Assembly: GCA_964390495.1 (NCBI GenBank)
Contig: CAYMIN010000006.1
Location: 1-64,000, forward strand
Direction: 5' to 3'
Length of the DNA: 64,000 bases
Source of the DNA: UBA11051 sp964390495
GTDB lineage: Bacteria; Armatimonadota; Zipacnadia; Zipacnadales; UBA11051
The notes beneath the pieces are model-generated. The model did not search any database and had not been told where the DNA came from. It saw nothing but the letters and a program-made list of their open reading frames with translations. Of this stretch, positions 1 to 8,966 are shown in pieces. Each line of letters opens with the position of its first letter. The stretch's first letter is position 1. A program made the translations under genes and the position numbers.

Positions 1-461
1 TGACCAATCTGAGGAGTCCCTAATTTCACTAGCCGCCAAAAAGCAGCAGCGTCAAAGATGCCTGTCGTCCAGGAAGGCCGAACATCTGCGCGGCGACGGC
101 GCCTACCCCCCCGCCCCCACTGCCTTGCAGTGGGTACCCGCGAAACGGGAAGGGGAGAACGGCAACAACAACGGCGGCCCTCACCCTAGCTTTCTCCCAC
201 AAGCGCCAGAGGGCACAACGGCAACGGATTGTGTAGGGCGGGGACCTGTGCCCCGCCCAGAATGCCATACGACAACGACCGGCGCGGTACAGGCCCGCGC
301 CCTACAACGGCGGCCCTCACCCTAGCCCTCTCCCACAGGGAGAGGGAATAACGGCAACGGCACGCCTGCGGTGCGCGTACCCGATGCGCGCCGACAAAAG
401 GTAGCAGCGGCCAGAAGCCGCTGCCCCATGATCCTGAACCGTGCGGAAAGACTAATGTGCC
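1..461. repeat. Gene-free stretch with dispersed palindromic repeats
   Basis: I see no credible gene here. The stretch holds one good copy of a dispersed palindrome, with arms CCCTCTCCC at 326-334 and GGGAGAGGG at 338-346, preceded by CCCTCACCC and followed by an AACGGCAACGG tail. A degenerate copy lies at about 175-228. Two further hairpins, GGGCGGGG with CCCCGCCC (236-258) and GGCGCGG with CCGCGCC (about 281-301), sit between them. The same palindrome recurs at 17098-17120, 26306-26328 and, degraded, near 42863-42930. Because acsE ends at 462 on the minus strand, this is the region downstream of the acs operon; I see no clear U-tract terminator. Confidence 0.7.
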
Positions 462-1256
462 TCAGCGGCGGCTGGCCAGATAGGCGCTGACGAAGTCGTC
501 GCAGTACACCGCCCGGTTCATCAGCACCTCCGCCGCAATCATCGCCTCCATCAGTTCCCGGTCGGTGACATCCACAATCGCAGCATCCAGCCCGTGGGCC
601 AGAGCCATTACCAGGAAAGTGCGATTGAGCAGCTTGCGTTTGGGCGTACCCTGGGAGACGTTGGAAAGCCCCAGAACCGTCTTGGGCGGCGGGTCGGCGA
701 GGGCAGGAACCATGCCGATGGCGCGGCAGACCTGGATGGGAACATGCTGCAAGGCATTGACCGGCAAGATCACGGCGTCAATGTAAAGGTGGTCGGTGGG
801 GATACCGTGCTCCATGCAGCCGGCGACGAGATTGAGGGCTATCTCCATGCGGCCTTCGGCGTCACGGGGCACGCCCTCCGCATCAATGCAGAGGCCGACA
901 ATGGGGCAGTTGTACTCGGCGGCCAAGGGCAACATCTCCGCCATCTTCTCGGGGACGCCGGTGGTGGAGTTGATTATCTTATCGCCGGTGCAGGCTTCGA
1001 GGGCGGCGCGGATTACCGCCGGCTTGGTGCTGTCCAGCGACAGCGGGGCATCGGTGACCTCGCGGATGGTCTCGACCAGCCAGGCAATGGCTGCCTGCTC
1101 GTCGGCCGCAGCAGGTCCGACATTGACGTCGAGGATGTCAGCGCCGGCGGCGAGCTGGTTGCGGGCACAATCCTGGATGACCTGCTTGTTCTGCTCGCCG
1201 ATCGCCCGGCCGATCTCTTTGAACATACCATTGATGCGTTCGCCTATGGCTAGCAT
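462..1256 (-). CDS. acsE: Methyltetrahydrofolate:corrinoid iron-sulfur protein methyltransferase
   Basis: Transfers the methyl group of methyl-tetrahydrofolate to the cobalt of the corrinoid iron-sulfur protein, the step that joins the methyl branch of the Wood-Ljungdahl pathway to acetyl-CoA synthesis. At 264 residues it has the usual family length and is a single pterin-binding TIM barrel. LDSTKP places Asp75, NSTTG Asn96 and GLSNVSQG Asn199, the residues that hold the pterin in characterised AcsE. The ATG start is preceded by AAGGAGG six bases away. It is the last gene of the acs run, 66 bases after acsD. Cytoplasmic. Identification is firm because every other partner of the complex is adjacent. 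Confidence 0.95.
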   Translation of the reverse strand: MLAIGERINGMFKEIGRAIGEQNKQVIQDCARNQLAAGADILDVNVGPAAADEQAAIAWLVETIREVTDAPLSLDSTKPAVIRAALEACTGDKIINSTTGVPEKMAEMLPLAAEYNCPIVGLCIDAEGVPRDAEGRMEIALNLVAGCMEHGIPTDHLYIDAVILPVNALQHVPIQVCRAIGMVPALADPPPKTVLGLSNVSQGTPKRKLLNRTFLVMALAHGLDAAIVDVTDRELMEAMIAAEVLMNRAVYCDDFVSAYLASRR

Positions 1257-1322
1257 AGGAAGCCTCCTTGGAATAGCAACATTGCCGGCTCAGCGGCCTG
1301 GTTAAGCCGCGGTGCAGGCATA

Positions 1323-2279
1323 TCAGCTTTTGACCAAGTCTTCTACCAACCGTCTGGTGTACTTCAGTGCTTCGGGATGCCAGAAGATAAGCATGTCCGT
1401 GCCGGAGAGCAAGAACATCTCGGCAGTGGCTGCTTCCCATAGTATCCCGCGTCGCTCAAGGGGTCCCCAAGCGGGTTCTTCCATCCAGGCTTCTTTGGTC
1501 TTCCAGGCTTCGGAGCCGACGATGGAGACCATCGGCATGCCCAGCATTTTGTCGCCGCTGAGGGCGGCCAGGCGGGTGCGTTCGAGAATCGAGTAGGCAT
1601 ACTCCACGCCATAGCCGACGGCTCCGGTGACCTGGTACATGACGATGCGGTCTTCGGGTACGCGCTGCTCGGTGAGGAGGATGTTGACCTGCTTCTGGAT
1701 GCTGATATCGAGCGGAGATTCGCCGATGACCAGGTGCCCATCAGCGAGGGCGGAGGCGGCGATGGTGCGGTAGTTGTCCTCGACGGCAGTGCCGAGCAGA
1801 CAGCGCTCGCCGGCGGCCGCCTGGCTGCAGACGGGGATGACCTCGTTGTCCTTGTCATAGTCGCCGCAGCCCCAGATGATTAGAGGTACTCCTACGGCCT
1901 CCAGGACCTTGCGGACGGTCTCGGCACACTCATCCGGTGAGGCATCCCGTCCCAGCGGGTCAGCGCCGACCAGCTTGAGGCAGATGAGGTCGGCATCGAA
2001 CTCCTCGACACACTTGGCGGCCCAGGCTGCGGGATCGCCAAGCACATCCCCGAAGGGCGCTGCGAGCGGCTCCGGCCAGCCTCGGGGCTCGGTATCGAGC
2101 ACCTCCATAGCCAAGGCCGGAGGGTGGGGGGTCTCGCCCTCGAAGTCGAGGAAGGGTAGGGTAGTTTCACCTCCGAGCGTGACGGTGCTGGTGCGCGTGC
2201 CGCCATCATCGGCAGTCGCGCCCAAGACAACGGTGCTTACGGAAGCCGACCAAGACTCAATCGGCATCTCTATTGCCAT
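1323..2279 (-). CDS. acsD: Corrinoid iron-sulfur protein small subunit (CODH/ACS delta)
   Basis: Small subunit of the corrinoid iron-sulfur protein, which carries the methyl group on cobalt between AcsE and acetyl-CoA synthase. It has 318 residues, close to the usual 310-320. The N terminus with VVLGATADDGGTRTSTVTLG and the stretch DLICLKLVGADP followed by DKDNEVIPVC are typical of this TIM-barrel family. It carries no iron-sulfur motif, as expected, since the cluster belongs to AcsC. The ATG start has AGGTGA seven bases upstream. It lies 58 bases after acsV and 66 bases before acsE in the same run, so co-transcription and assembly with AcsC are expected. Confidence 0.94.
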   Translation of the reverse strand: MAIEMPIESWSASVSTVVLGATADDGGTRTSTVTLGGETTLPFLDFEGETPHPPALAMEVLDTEPRGWPEPLAAPFGDVLGDPAAWAAKCVEEFDADLICLKLVGADPLGRDASPDECAETVRKVLEAVGVPLIIWGCGDYDKDNEVIPVCSQAAAGERCLLGTAVEDNYRTIAASALADGHLVIGESPLDISIQKQVNILLTEQRVPEDRIVMYQVTGAVGYGVEYAYSILERTRLAALSGDKMLGMPMVSIVGSEAWKTKEAWMEEPAWGPLERRGILWEAATAEMFLLSGTDMLIFWHPEALKYTRRLVEDLVKS

Positions 2280-2337
2280 ATCTAGTCACCTGCCTATATG
2301 GGTTGCGGCTCCCGCCCGGCGCTAAGTGCCAGTGGGC

Positions 2338-4242
2338 TCAAAGCAGCGACGGGAACCGCTCCAGATCGGTATGAGGCAACATCTGTGCGGCGACGAACTC
2401 ATCCATGAAACGAGTGGAGGTGCTGAGGTCCAAGTAGGTAGTAGCGCGGGCGATGCTAGCGAGCTGCTGGCGAGCCTCAGACGAAAGTAAAGCGACGTAG
2501 GCGCCGACCAAGGCGGTGTTGCCGGCTACTGTCACGCGCTCCAGAGGCAGGTCGGGCAGTAGGCCAATCTGCACAGCCGCCTGCATATCCAGATGACTGC
2601 CGAAGGCCCCGGCCAGGTAAAGGTGGCTCACCTGGTCCATATCCAGTCCGAGCTCATCGAGCAGGGTGACCAGGGCGGCAAAGACCGCGGCCTTGGTGCG
2701 GAGCAGGTCGTCAATGTCCGCCTGGGTCAAGACCAGGTCGCGGTCAAGGGCGGTTTGGTCTTTCCAGAGGAGCACGAACTGCAGCTCGCCGTTCACCTCG
2801 CGCATTCGCGGGGAGGAAAAATCGGCCGTGAGATTGCCGGCGCGGTCAATCACCCCGGTTTCCAGGAGACTGGCGAGCATCTCCACGAGGCCGTTACCAC
2901 ACAGCCCGACCGGCGGCTGGTCGCCGATGGTGCGCACAGTGGCCTCGTCCTGGTCGGGATCGTAGCGGAAGACCTCGACGGCCCCGGGCCTGGCCGGCAG
3001 GCCGCAGTCAATGCCCATACCCTCAAAGGCCGGTCCGGCCGAGCAGGAGCAGCACATCATCCAGTCTTTGTTGCCTAAGACGATCTCGCCGTTGGTGCCG
3101 ACATCAACCAAGAGGGTCAGCTCTTCGGCGGCGAACAGCCCGGTGGCCAAAATGCCGGCAGTAATGTCGCCACCGACATAGCCGTTGATGGCCGGCGCGC
3201 AGGCAACGGCGGCGCGGGGATGGACCTGTAACCCGAGAATGCCGGCCGGAACGACCGGCGGCAGGCCCACCGGTGCGATATGCGGGGCGCGGCGAATCGC
3301 GTCGGCCCGCAGCCGCAGCCGAAAGCTGATCATGGTGGCATTGCCGGCACAGGAGACGGCGATAATCTGCTCGTGAGTCGCCCCAGCTTCCTGTAGCAGT
3401 TGGTCAATCAGGCCATTGACGGTAGATATAACGGCGTCTTGGAGGTCCTCCGCCCCATGCTCGTGCTCCTGGGCCCAGATGATGCGGGTGATGACATCCT
3501 CACCATAGCGGACCTGAGCATTGAGCTGGGAGGCGGCGGCCAAGATGCGGCCGCTGTGTTGTTCGCTGCGCAACTCGACCAGCTCGGCCTTGACGTTGCT
3601 GGTGCCGATGTCCACGGCCAGGCCCAAGGCATCCTGCTGCTGGGGCGGGCCGAGATCAATCAGCCGGTGGTGACAGCCCTCGTCCACCAGAGTCGCTGAT
3701 ACCGAGAAATCGAGGTCGCGTAATTGCGTCAGAGCCTCGCGCAGGACATCGAGATCGGCGGTGATGTTGCGGTCGCCGCAGCGGGCCTGGCAGAGGCCGT
3801 CGTGGAGGCGCTCCCAGTCGGGCCTGGGGTCATCGAAAGACGGCGGCGGCAGCTCGAGTTCGACGCGCTCGCCCAGAGGGAAGCCACGGTGGGGGGAGCG
3901 GAGAAAGGCTTCGCCGGCCTTGCCGAGGAATCCGGTGACACTCTCATCGGCTGGTGCCAGGCGCGTTTCGGGCGGAACATAGACCACTAAATCACTGAGG
4001 GCCGCCGTCTGACAAGCCAGCACCTCGCGGGGAGTGGTGATCTGCTCCTCCAGGCCGTCTTTGTTGAGGAGACGCACCGAGCCGCTGCGTACCTGCACGC
4101 GACAAGAGGCGCAGATGCCCTGGCCGCCACATTCACTAAGCAGGGGCAGCCCGGCAGTGACGGCCAAGTCCAGCAGCAAGTCGCCGGATTGGCCCTCGAC
4201 GGTGATGCCTTCAGGTTCGAAAACCACTCGAACTTGCTTCAT
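2338..4242 (-). CDS. acsV: Reductive activator of the corrinoid iron-sulfur protein (RACo/AcsV)
   Basis: ATP-dependent activator that reduces the cobalt of AcsCD back to Co(I) when it becomes oxidised. With the chosen start it has 634 residues, the family length. Residues 1-80 are a plant-type [2Fe-2S] ferredoxin domain with Cys38, Cys43, Cys46 and Cys77 (CGGQGICASC, then LACQTA). A linker and an ASKHA ATPase domain follow, with LAVDIGTSNVKAEL near residue 200 and LLVDVGTNGEIVLG further on. The open frame runs 46 codons further upstream, but that part is made of palindromic repeat; the ATG at 4242 has AAGGTGAG nine bases before it and begins exactly at the ferredoxin domain. Flanked by acsC and acsD. 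Confidence 0.93.
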   Translation of the reverse strand: MKQVRVVFEPEGITVEGQSGDLLLDLAVTAGLPLLSECGGQGICASCRVQVRSGSVRLLNKDGLEEQITTPREVLACQTAALSDLVVYVPPETRLAPADESVTGFLGKAGEAFLRSPHRGFPLGERVELELPPPSFDDPRPDWERLHDGLCQARCGDRNITADLDVLREALTQLRDLDFSVSATLVDEGCHHRLIDLGPPQQQDALGLAVDIGTSNVKAELVELRSEQHSGRILAAASQLNAQVRYGEDVITRIIWAQEHEHGAEDLQDAVISTVNGLIDQLLQEAGATHEQIIAVSCAGNATMISFRLRLRADAIRRAPHIAPVGLPPVVPAGILGLQVHPRAAVACAPAINGYVGGDITAGILATGLFAAEELTLLVDVGTNGEIVLGNKDWMMCCSCSAGPAFEGMGIDCGLPARPGAVEVFRYDPDQDEATVRTIGDQPPVGLCGNGLVEMLASLLETGVIDRAGNLTADFSSPRMREVNGELQFVLLWKDQTALDRDLVLTQADIDDLLRTKAAVFAALVTLLDELGLDMDQVSHLYLAGAFGSHLDMQAAVQIGLLPDLPLERVTVAGNTALVGAYVALLSSEARQQLASIARATTYLDLSTSTRFMDEFVAAQMLPHTDLERFPSLL

Positions 4243-4550
4243 CTGTGATTGCTCACCTTGTTGGCTTGCCAGGGAAACGTAGATGCAAGCACGCCTGTCA
4301 TCCAGCTTGCTTATGGACAGGCAGGAATGCCTGTCCTCCAGGATAGAAGGACTCCCAAAATCTAGCTGTTCAGGCGTCATAAACTGATAAGAAGCTGCTA
4401 TTGGCCCAGGGGACAGTCCCTAAAGGGACAGTCCCCATTCCGGTTATGGACAGGCAGGGATGCCTGTCCTGCGGGATAGACTTTTGGGCGAGGCCCAACC
4501 TGCCAGCTTGCCTGTGCGCTTGCCTAGCGCCCCAGGCTGAGCAGTTAGGC
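4243..4550. repeat. acsC-acsV intergenic repeat cluster
   Basis: A 308-base gap inside the acs operon without a gene. It carries two copies of a hairpin with arms GGACAGGCA and TGCCTGTCC (4315-4336 and 4448-4469) and, between them, a tandem pair of GGGACAGTCCC units separated by TAAA (4409-4436). The latter also occurs at 17173-17200. No U-tract follows any hairpin on the minus strand, so these are dispersed repeats rather than clear terminators, although they could affect message stability between acsC and acsV. Confidence 0.75.
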
Positions 4551-5891
4551 TCACTTAGCCACCCAACCCTGCTCGCGGAAGAATTGGGCAAGCGCCGAAG
4601 ACTCCTTGGGGCCGACCTTGATCTGCCAGCCGGACTCTTCCTCGAGTTTGCCCTGAAGTACGGCGACACCGCCGGGCAGAACCAGAGTTTTGTGGGAGAC
4701 TTTGTCGGCCAGGTCGAATCTCTGGATGTGCTCGGCGATGACTTCAGCAGTTAAGTCGCCGGCCGCCCAGGCGGTGAGTACAGAAGTGCCGTTGGTGTCA
4801 ACGGCCAGGATGTGGGCGGGCACCTTGCTGGTCATGACATCTCCTTCAACGAGATAGTAGGTGAGGGAGAAGTTGACGGTAGCCAGCACCGGTGAGTCTT
4901 CGTCGGCCTCGCCCACCGGGTATATGCCCGGCTCGACCTGGATCGGCTTCTGGGGATCGGTGTAGATGTTCATGCGGGCGGTGACCAGAGGCAGCAGATA
5001 CTCATCACTAATCAAGTCCACAATCACAACACCGGCGTATTTGGCGATGGCGGAGCAGGCCTGGAGCATCTGCTGGGCGGGATCGGCGGCGGAACAGGCG
5101 ACCACAGTAGGGAAGCTGAGGGGCTTGAACTTCTTGTTGAGGGCCATTCGGCGGATGACGGTTTGGTCGCTCTGGATGTCGCCGATGCGCTGGGCGCCGG
5201 TATCGAGCAGCAGTTGGTCGCCGCCGGCCTTAGTTGCGCTCTCGCTCAAGGGCACCAGGTTTTCCAGGCTGTCGGCGCTGAGCACCAGCGGGCAATTGTG
5301 CTCCTTGGCCAGGGGCAGCATTGCGTCGAGGTTGTCGGCCGTAGCGCCGTAGATTAGGGGCCGGCCATCGCCGCAGACTTCGAGGGCCTGCTTGACGGCG
5401 GCGGGATCGGTGCTCATCAGCACCAGAGGCAAGTCGCTGTGCTGGGTGGCGAGGCGGGCGGCCTCGGCCAAGCGTCCGTCGCCGGCGTCCTGTAAGGCGA
5501 TGAGATCAACGCCCAGGATGAAGCCGACGCGGTCGTAGCGTGCCTCCTGGAGCTTCTCGACGCGTTGCTGGATCTGCTCATCAGGCAGGGAGGTATCTAT
5601 GGTGACGGCGAGGCCGCAAGGGTTGTGGAAGGTCTCGTCGTGACGGAAAAGCACGGTCTCGCCGCCGATTTTGAGCTGGTGGTCTCCCATGCCAAGCGTA
5701 ACAGTAGCCATCGGAGGCGCTGCGGAGTCTTCGAGGGCTTGCTTGGCGTCATCAGTGACGTGGGGACATTCGTCCAGAGCGGCTTGCTTCTGTGCCAACT
5801 TCATGGCGAAGGCGAGGCATGTAGCCACGCCACAATCGCCACAGTTGGTTTTGGGCAAGAACTTATAGATTTCGACTGCGGTGAGAGCCAA
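4551..5891 (-). CDS. acsC: Corrinoid iron-sulfur protein large subunit (CODH/ACS gamma)
   Basis: Large subunit of the corrinoid iron-sulfur protein. It binds the cobamide that carries the methyl group and the [4Fe-4S] cluster used for reductive activation. At 446 residues it is full length. The N-terminal cluster motif gives Cys17, Cys20, Cys25 and Cys42 (NCGDCGVATC, then DEC), matching the known spacing. A TIM-barrel middle and the C-terminal cobamide-binding domain with VLPGGVAVLQGKLEEESGW follow. The start is a TTG with AAGGAGG ten bases upstream; the ATG inside that region is out of frame. It lies 25 bases after acsB. Partner of AcsD. Confidence 0.95.
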   Translation of the reverse strand: MALTAVEIYKFLPKTNCGDCGVATCLAFAMKLAQKQAALDECPHVTDDAKQALEDSAAPPMATVTLGMGDHQLKIGGETVLFRHDETFHNPCGLAVTIDTSLPDEQIQQRVEKLQEARYDRVGFILGVDLIALQDAGDGRLAEAARLATQHSDLPLVLMSTDPAAVKQALEVCGDGRPLIYGATADNLDAMLPLAKEHNCPLVLSADSLENLVPLSESATKAGGDQLLLDTGAQRIGDIQSDQTVIRRMALNKKFKPLSFPTVVACSAADPAQQMLQACSAIAKYAGVVIVDLISDEYLLPLVTARMNIYTDPQKPIQVEPGIYPVGEADEDSPVLATVNFSLTYYLVEGDVMTSKVPAHILAVDTNGTSVLTAWAAGDLTAEVIAEHIQRFDLADKVSHKTLVLPGGVAVLQGKLEEESGWQIKVGPKESSALAQFFREQGWVAK

Positions 5892-5916
5892 TTCCGGTCA
5901 TCCTCCTTGAATGTAC

Positions 5917-8121
5917 CTAGAAGAGCGGGTCCATGGATAGTGCGGGGTGCTGGCTCTTTTCCAGGAAGGCCAGCAATTCATCTATGGTAGTGGCGTCTTC
6001 CTCGGTCGCGATCTGGGCGGGCAGCTCGGGCATGTCCAGAGTCTCGGCGCGCTCGTGCAGCCCCTCAAGCAGGTCCTGCTTCAACTCCTGGGTCATCCAC
6101 ACTAAGCGGGGCAAGCCGCCATCGGCGGAGATGAACTTGGGGCTGATGACATAACGGCGTCCTACCCCGAGGAAGCCGGGGGTAACATGGCCGCCGCCGA
6201 CACTGCCGGCCAGAGTACTGAAGGTGATGCCCAGCGGTGTCATTCCGGTGTATTCGCGATTGACGATCATGAAGCCGTTGGCCTCGGGCAGCACCGCCAT
6301 AATGCACTCGAAACAGCCGCAGGAGGTCATCGGCGCATCCATCAAGGAGTAGAGGCAGACACGCTCGACGCTGCGGTGGGAGTTTTCATAGACGAACTTG
6401 TTGACACTCTCCCATTCGCCTTTGACCGGATCAATGCAGCGGCCCTTCTCAACGGGCTGGTTGGGCCCGTGCGGGTTCATCTGGAACGCCGCGCGTCCGT
6501 CCAGCCAGTTGTAAGCGCCGCACAGCCCGAGGCGTTCGGGACTGATAACGCATACGTGGTTGGGAGCGTAGGACTGACAGAGGGTGCATGAGTAGAACAG
6601 GTCCACGCTCTCATCAGTCATTCCGGCGATGCGCTCGTCGCGCTCCAGGTACACCGGGCGGGCTAGCGCCTGGATCTGCTTGGCCTCTTCGTCCAGGCTG
6701 GTGACTTTGACCTGGGCCTTGTCCACGATTGCGCCGAACTCGTTTTTGAGGTGAGCGATGATAACTTCGCCGAAATGCTGCAAGCGCCAGCCGGCGTTGA
6801 AGGCCTGCTTCGAGACACGCAGCCAGGCCATATCACGCTGGCCCATGTGGAAGATGCCCATGGCATGGTTGATGGCGGTATGGGTTTGGCGTTCGAGGAT
6901 CGGCTCGAAGTCTCTCTCCATCTTGCGGCCCGCTACCTCGATGAGCAGGCCCAAGGGCATGGCTCCACCCTCCTCGCAGGTTTCGAGGTCGGGCCCGCTG
7001 ATCTCGACCTTGCCGTCCTCGATATCGTCACCGTCCACCATGGAAAGATATTCGACGGCGGTGGAGAACTTGCTGCCGAACTCGATCTGCATGTCCTCGC
7101 GGCGGATGATTTCGCCCTCGAAGGCGGCCGCCACCGGCACCGGCACATTGACTTCGCGGACGGTGACTTTGACCCCGCGGACATCAATGCAGGTCTGAAC
7201 GATGCGTTCATGATCGAGTTCGTGGACCAGCTCTTCGTAGGTACAAACGCCGGTGGGGCGGATTTCGGGTATTTCGGTATCGGCAATCACCGGGAAGCCC
7301 ATGTTGATGGCACCAGCGCCGCTGGCGTACTTGAGCTCGTCAATGGTGCCCAAGCCGAGGCCGAAGGCAAAGATGTGGCCTCGGGTGTAATCAAGGCAGC
7401 CCTTCCAATCGCCCTTCTGCAGGCCGCCGAAGGTCAAAGCGCCACGGATCGCCCAGTTCAGGGCGTAGATTATGGAATCGGTGTCCGGCCCCAGTGGCAC
7501 AATGTATATGTCCCAGCCGCTGCCCGGGTCTTCGACGATGGCCTGGGTGAGGACACCGGCCTCAAGCAACTGGTCGCGCATGGTTTGGCCTTCATGGTTG
7601 CCGACAAGGAAGGTGAGGATACTGCGCTTCTGGAGTTCACGGATAATGAACTCGGCACTTTCGAGGTCGGGCGCGGCTCCGACCACGGCAGCAAAGCCGG
7701 GCATGCGGCCATCCACGAGCTGAATCCCGAGAGTGCGGAGGATGGTGTCGGAGATGAAGCCGTGCCAGCCCGGCTCCGGGGCCGTACCGTCCACATAGTC
7801 GAGGGCTTTGAGGATTTCCTGGGATAAGAGCGTGGCGATGCCTGCGTCCAGAGTGCCGGAGAGGTAAGGGAGCCAGACCGCGTCGCGGGGCTCATCCACG
7901 AGGAGTCCCTGGGCGTAATCCAGCACCTCTTTCATTTCGCCGAGGGTCTCGACTTCGGCTCCGAGTAGGGCACAGGCCATCGGCAGGTAGAAGGCAGTCT
8001 CGGGAAAAGCGACCGGCTGGTCTTCGCTGTGCTCTTCGAGAGCGGCCTGGAGCCGCTGGTCGGCTCGCTCGACGGCATCATGGGATCCCCTTATCGCCGC
8101 TGTTGCAACTATTTTAGACAT
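5917..8121 (-). CDS. acsB: Acetyl-CoA synthase catalytic subunit
   Basis: Forms acetyl-CoA from the methyl group on AcsCD, CO from the CO dehydrogenase, and CoA. The 734 residues match the long bacterial enzyme, which keeps an N-terminal domain for docking to CO dehydrogenase; the archaeal form lacks that domain. The A-cluster ligands are visible: Cys512, Cys515, Cys524 and Cys534 (CTLCQSYAPNHVC, GLCGAYNW) bind the cubane side, and the Cys-Gly-Cys pair at 601 and 603 (SCGCFEC) binds the distal nickel. The ATG start has AAGGAGG eleven bases upstream. It follows the CooF-like gene after a 251-base gap that contains a strong hairpin. Confidence 0.97.
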   Translation of the reverse strand: MSKIVATAAIRGSHDAVERADQRLQAALEEHSEDQPVAFPETAFYLPMACALLGAEVETLGEMKEVLDYAQGLLVDEPRDAVWLPYLSGTLDAGIATLLSQEILKALDYVDGTAPEPGWHGFISDTILRTLGIQLVDGRMPGFAAVVGAAPDLESAEFIIRELQKRSILTFLVGNHEGQTMRDQLLEAGVLTQAIVEDPGSGWDIYIVPLGPDTDSIIYALNWAIRGALTFGGLQKGDWKGCLDYTRGHIFAFGLGLGTIDELKYASGAGAINMGFPVIADTEIPEIRPTGVCTYEELVHELDHERIVQTCIDVRGVKVTVREVNVPVPVAAAFEGEIIRREDMQIEFGSKFSTAVEYLSMVDGDDIEDGKVEISGPDLETCEEGGAMPLGLLIEVAGRKMERDFEPILERQTHTAINHAMGIFHMGQRDMAWLRVSKQAFNAGWRLQHFGEVIIAHLKNEFGAIVDKAQVKVTSLDEEAKQIQALARPVYLERDERIAGMTDESVDLFYSCTLCQSYAPNHVCVISPERLGLCGAYNWLDGRAAFQMNPHGPNQPVEKGRCIDPVKGEWESVNKFVYENSHRSVERVCLYSLMDAPMTSCGCFECIMAVLPEANGFMIVNREYTGMTPLGITFSTLAGSVGGGHVTPGFLGVGRRYVISPKFISADGGLPRLVWMTQELKQDLLEGLHERAETLDMPELPAQIATEEDATTIDELLAFLEKSQHPALSMDPLF

Positions 8122-8372
8122 CCGGATAGAACCTCCTTGCGGATGTTAGGCTCGATTACTCGTGGGTGCAATAGGCGACTTGGCAAGATGGCACAGACAA
8201 GATGACGAACGACCTCGGGCTGGAAGCTGAGAATTGACCCACGCCTTCGGCGCGGATACCCCCATTCTCACCTGACCTGCGGCAAGCGCAGGTCAGGCCG
8301 AGCTACGCGTCTGGTGAGTAATGTGGGTTACCTCGCTCATGGCTGCGGCCCTCTAGGGGCCGCGGAGCCAGT
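8122..8372. repeat. cooF-acsB intergenic region with 11-bp hairpin
   Basis: A gap between the CooF-like gene and acsB. It holds a perfect 11-bp inverted repeat, CCTGACCTGCG at 8271-8281 and CGCAGGTCAGG at 8287-8297, with a five-base loop. Around it are pieces of another dispersed repeat, the CTCGGGCTGGAAG and GAGCTACGCG modules also found near 25640 and 32305. There is no U-run, so I do not call a terminator. It could be a processing or stability hairpin that sets the ratio of CO dehydrogenase to acetyl-CoA synthase, or simply a repeat. Confidence 0.6.
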
Positions 8373-8954
8373 CTATTGGTCTTCGTCCTCAGTTCCTAAC
8401 AACGACAGCACCGGCCCGGGAGCCTGCTGAAGCTGCTGGAGCGCTGCGGCCAGCTCCTCGGCGGTGACCAAGCGGCCTTGGGCGGCTGCCTCTTCGGGGT
8501 CCATAAAGGCCAGGGCCCCGGTCGGGCAAGCCTCCACGCAGGCCGGCAACAGGCCTTGAGCGATGCGGTCGGTACACAGGTCACACTTGATGATGGTCTT
8601 GGCTGCTTCGTCGCGGCTAATCGAGATAACTCCGAATTCGCCAAGGGGACAGACCTTGATACAGACTTTGCAGGCGATGCAAAGCTCAGGGTCAACCGTC
8701 ACGACGCCGTCGTCGCGCTTGTGCATGGCGTCTTTGGGGCACTTCTCCACACAGGGCGGATCATCACAGTGTCGGCACTGCAGGGCAACCGGAGTGTCGC
8801 CGACCTGCACTACCGCGATGCGCGACTGAGCGGGAGACTCCTGTCGTACCGCCTCACCCAACGTCTCAGCGCCGGAATGGGCCAGGGCGCAGGCGATCTG
8901 ACAACTGTGGCAGCCCACGCACTTCTCGATGTCTATGGCGATGACTTGATTCAC
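8373..8954 (-). CDS. cooF: CooF-like ferredoxin with four [4Fe-4S] clusters
   Basis: Polyferredoxin of 193 residues that probably passes electrons between the CO dehydrogenase and other redox partners. Four cysteine groups in order are CVGCHSCQIAC, CRHCDDPPCVEKCP, CIACKVCIKVCP and CDLCTDRI followed by CVEACP, the HycB/CooF/DmsB arrangement. The C-terminal 35 residues are a variable tail. The start is GTG with GGGGAG upstream, 12 bases after the stop of the CO dehydrogenase gene, so the two are surely co-transcribed. A similar protein encoded at 21622 belongs to the hydrogenase cluster. The CooF name rests on the pairing with the CO dehydrogenase gene; the true partner is inferred. Confidence 0.85.
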   Translation of the reverse strand: MNQVIAIDIEKCVGCHSCQIACALAHSGAETLGEAVRQESPAQSRIAVVQVGDTPVALQCRHCDDPPCVEKCPKDAMHKRDDGVVTVDPELCIACKVCIKVCPLGEFGVISISRDEAAKTIIKCDLCTDRIAQGLLPACVEACPTGALAFMDPEEAAAQGRLVTAEELAAALQQLQQAPGPVLSLLGTEDEDQ

Positions 8955-8966
8955 GAATAATCTCCC

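Noticed and set aside
4243..4380. Longer N terminus for acsV
   Set aside because: The extra 46 codons are made of the GGACAGGCA/TGCCTGTCC hairpin repeat; the ferredoxin domain begins at the ATG at 4242.
6751..7827. A 358-codon plus-strand frame opposite acsB
   Set aside because: Antisense shadow of acsB; no recognisable motif, and the codon pattern follows the acsB frame.
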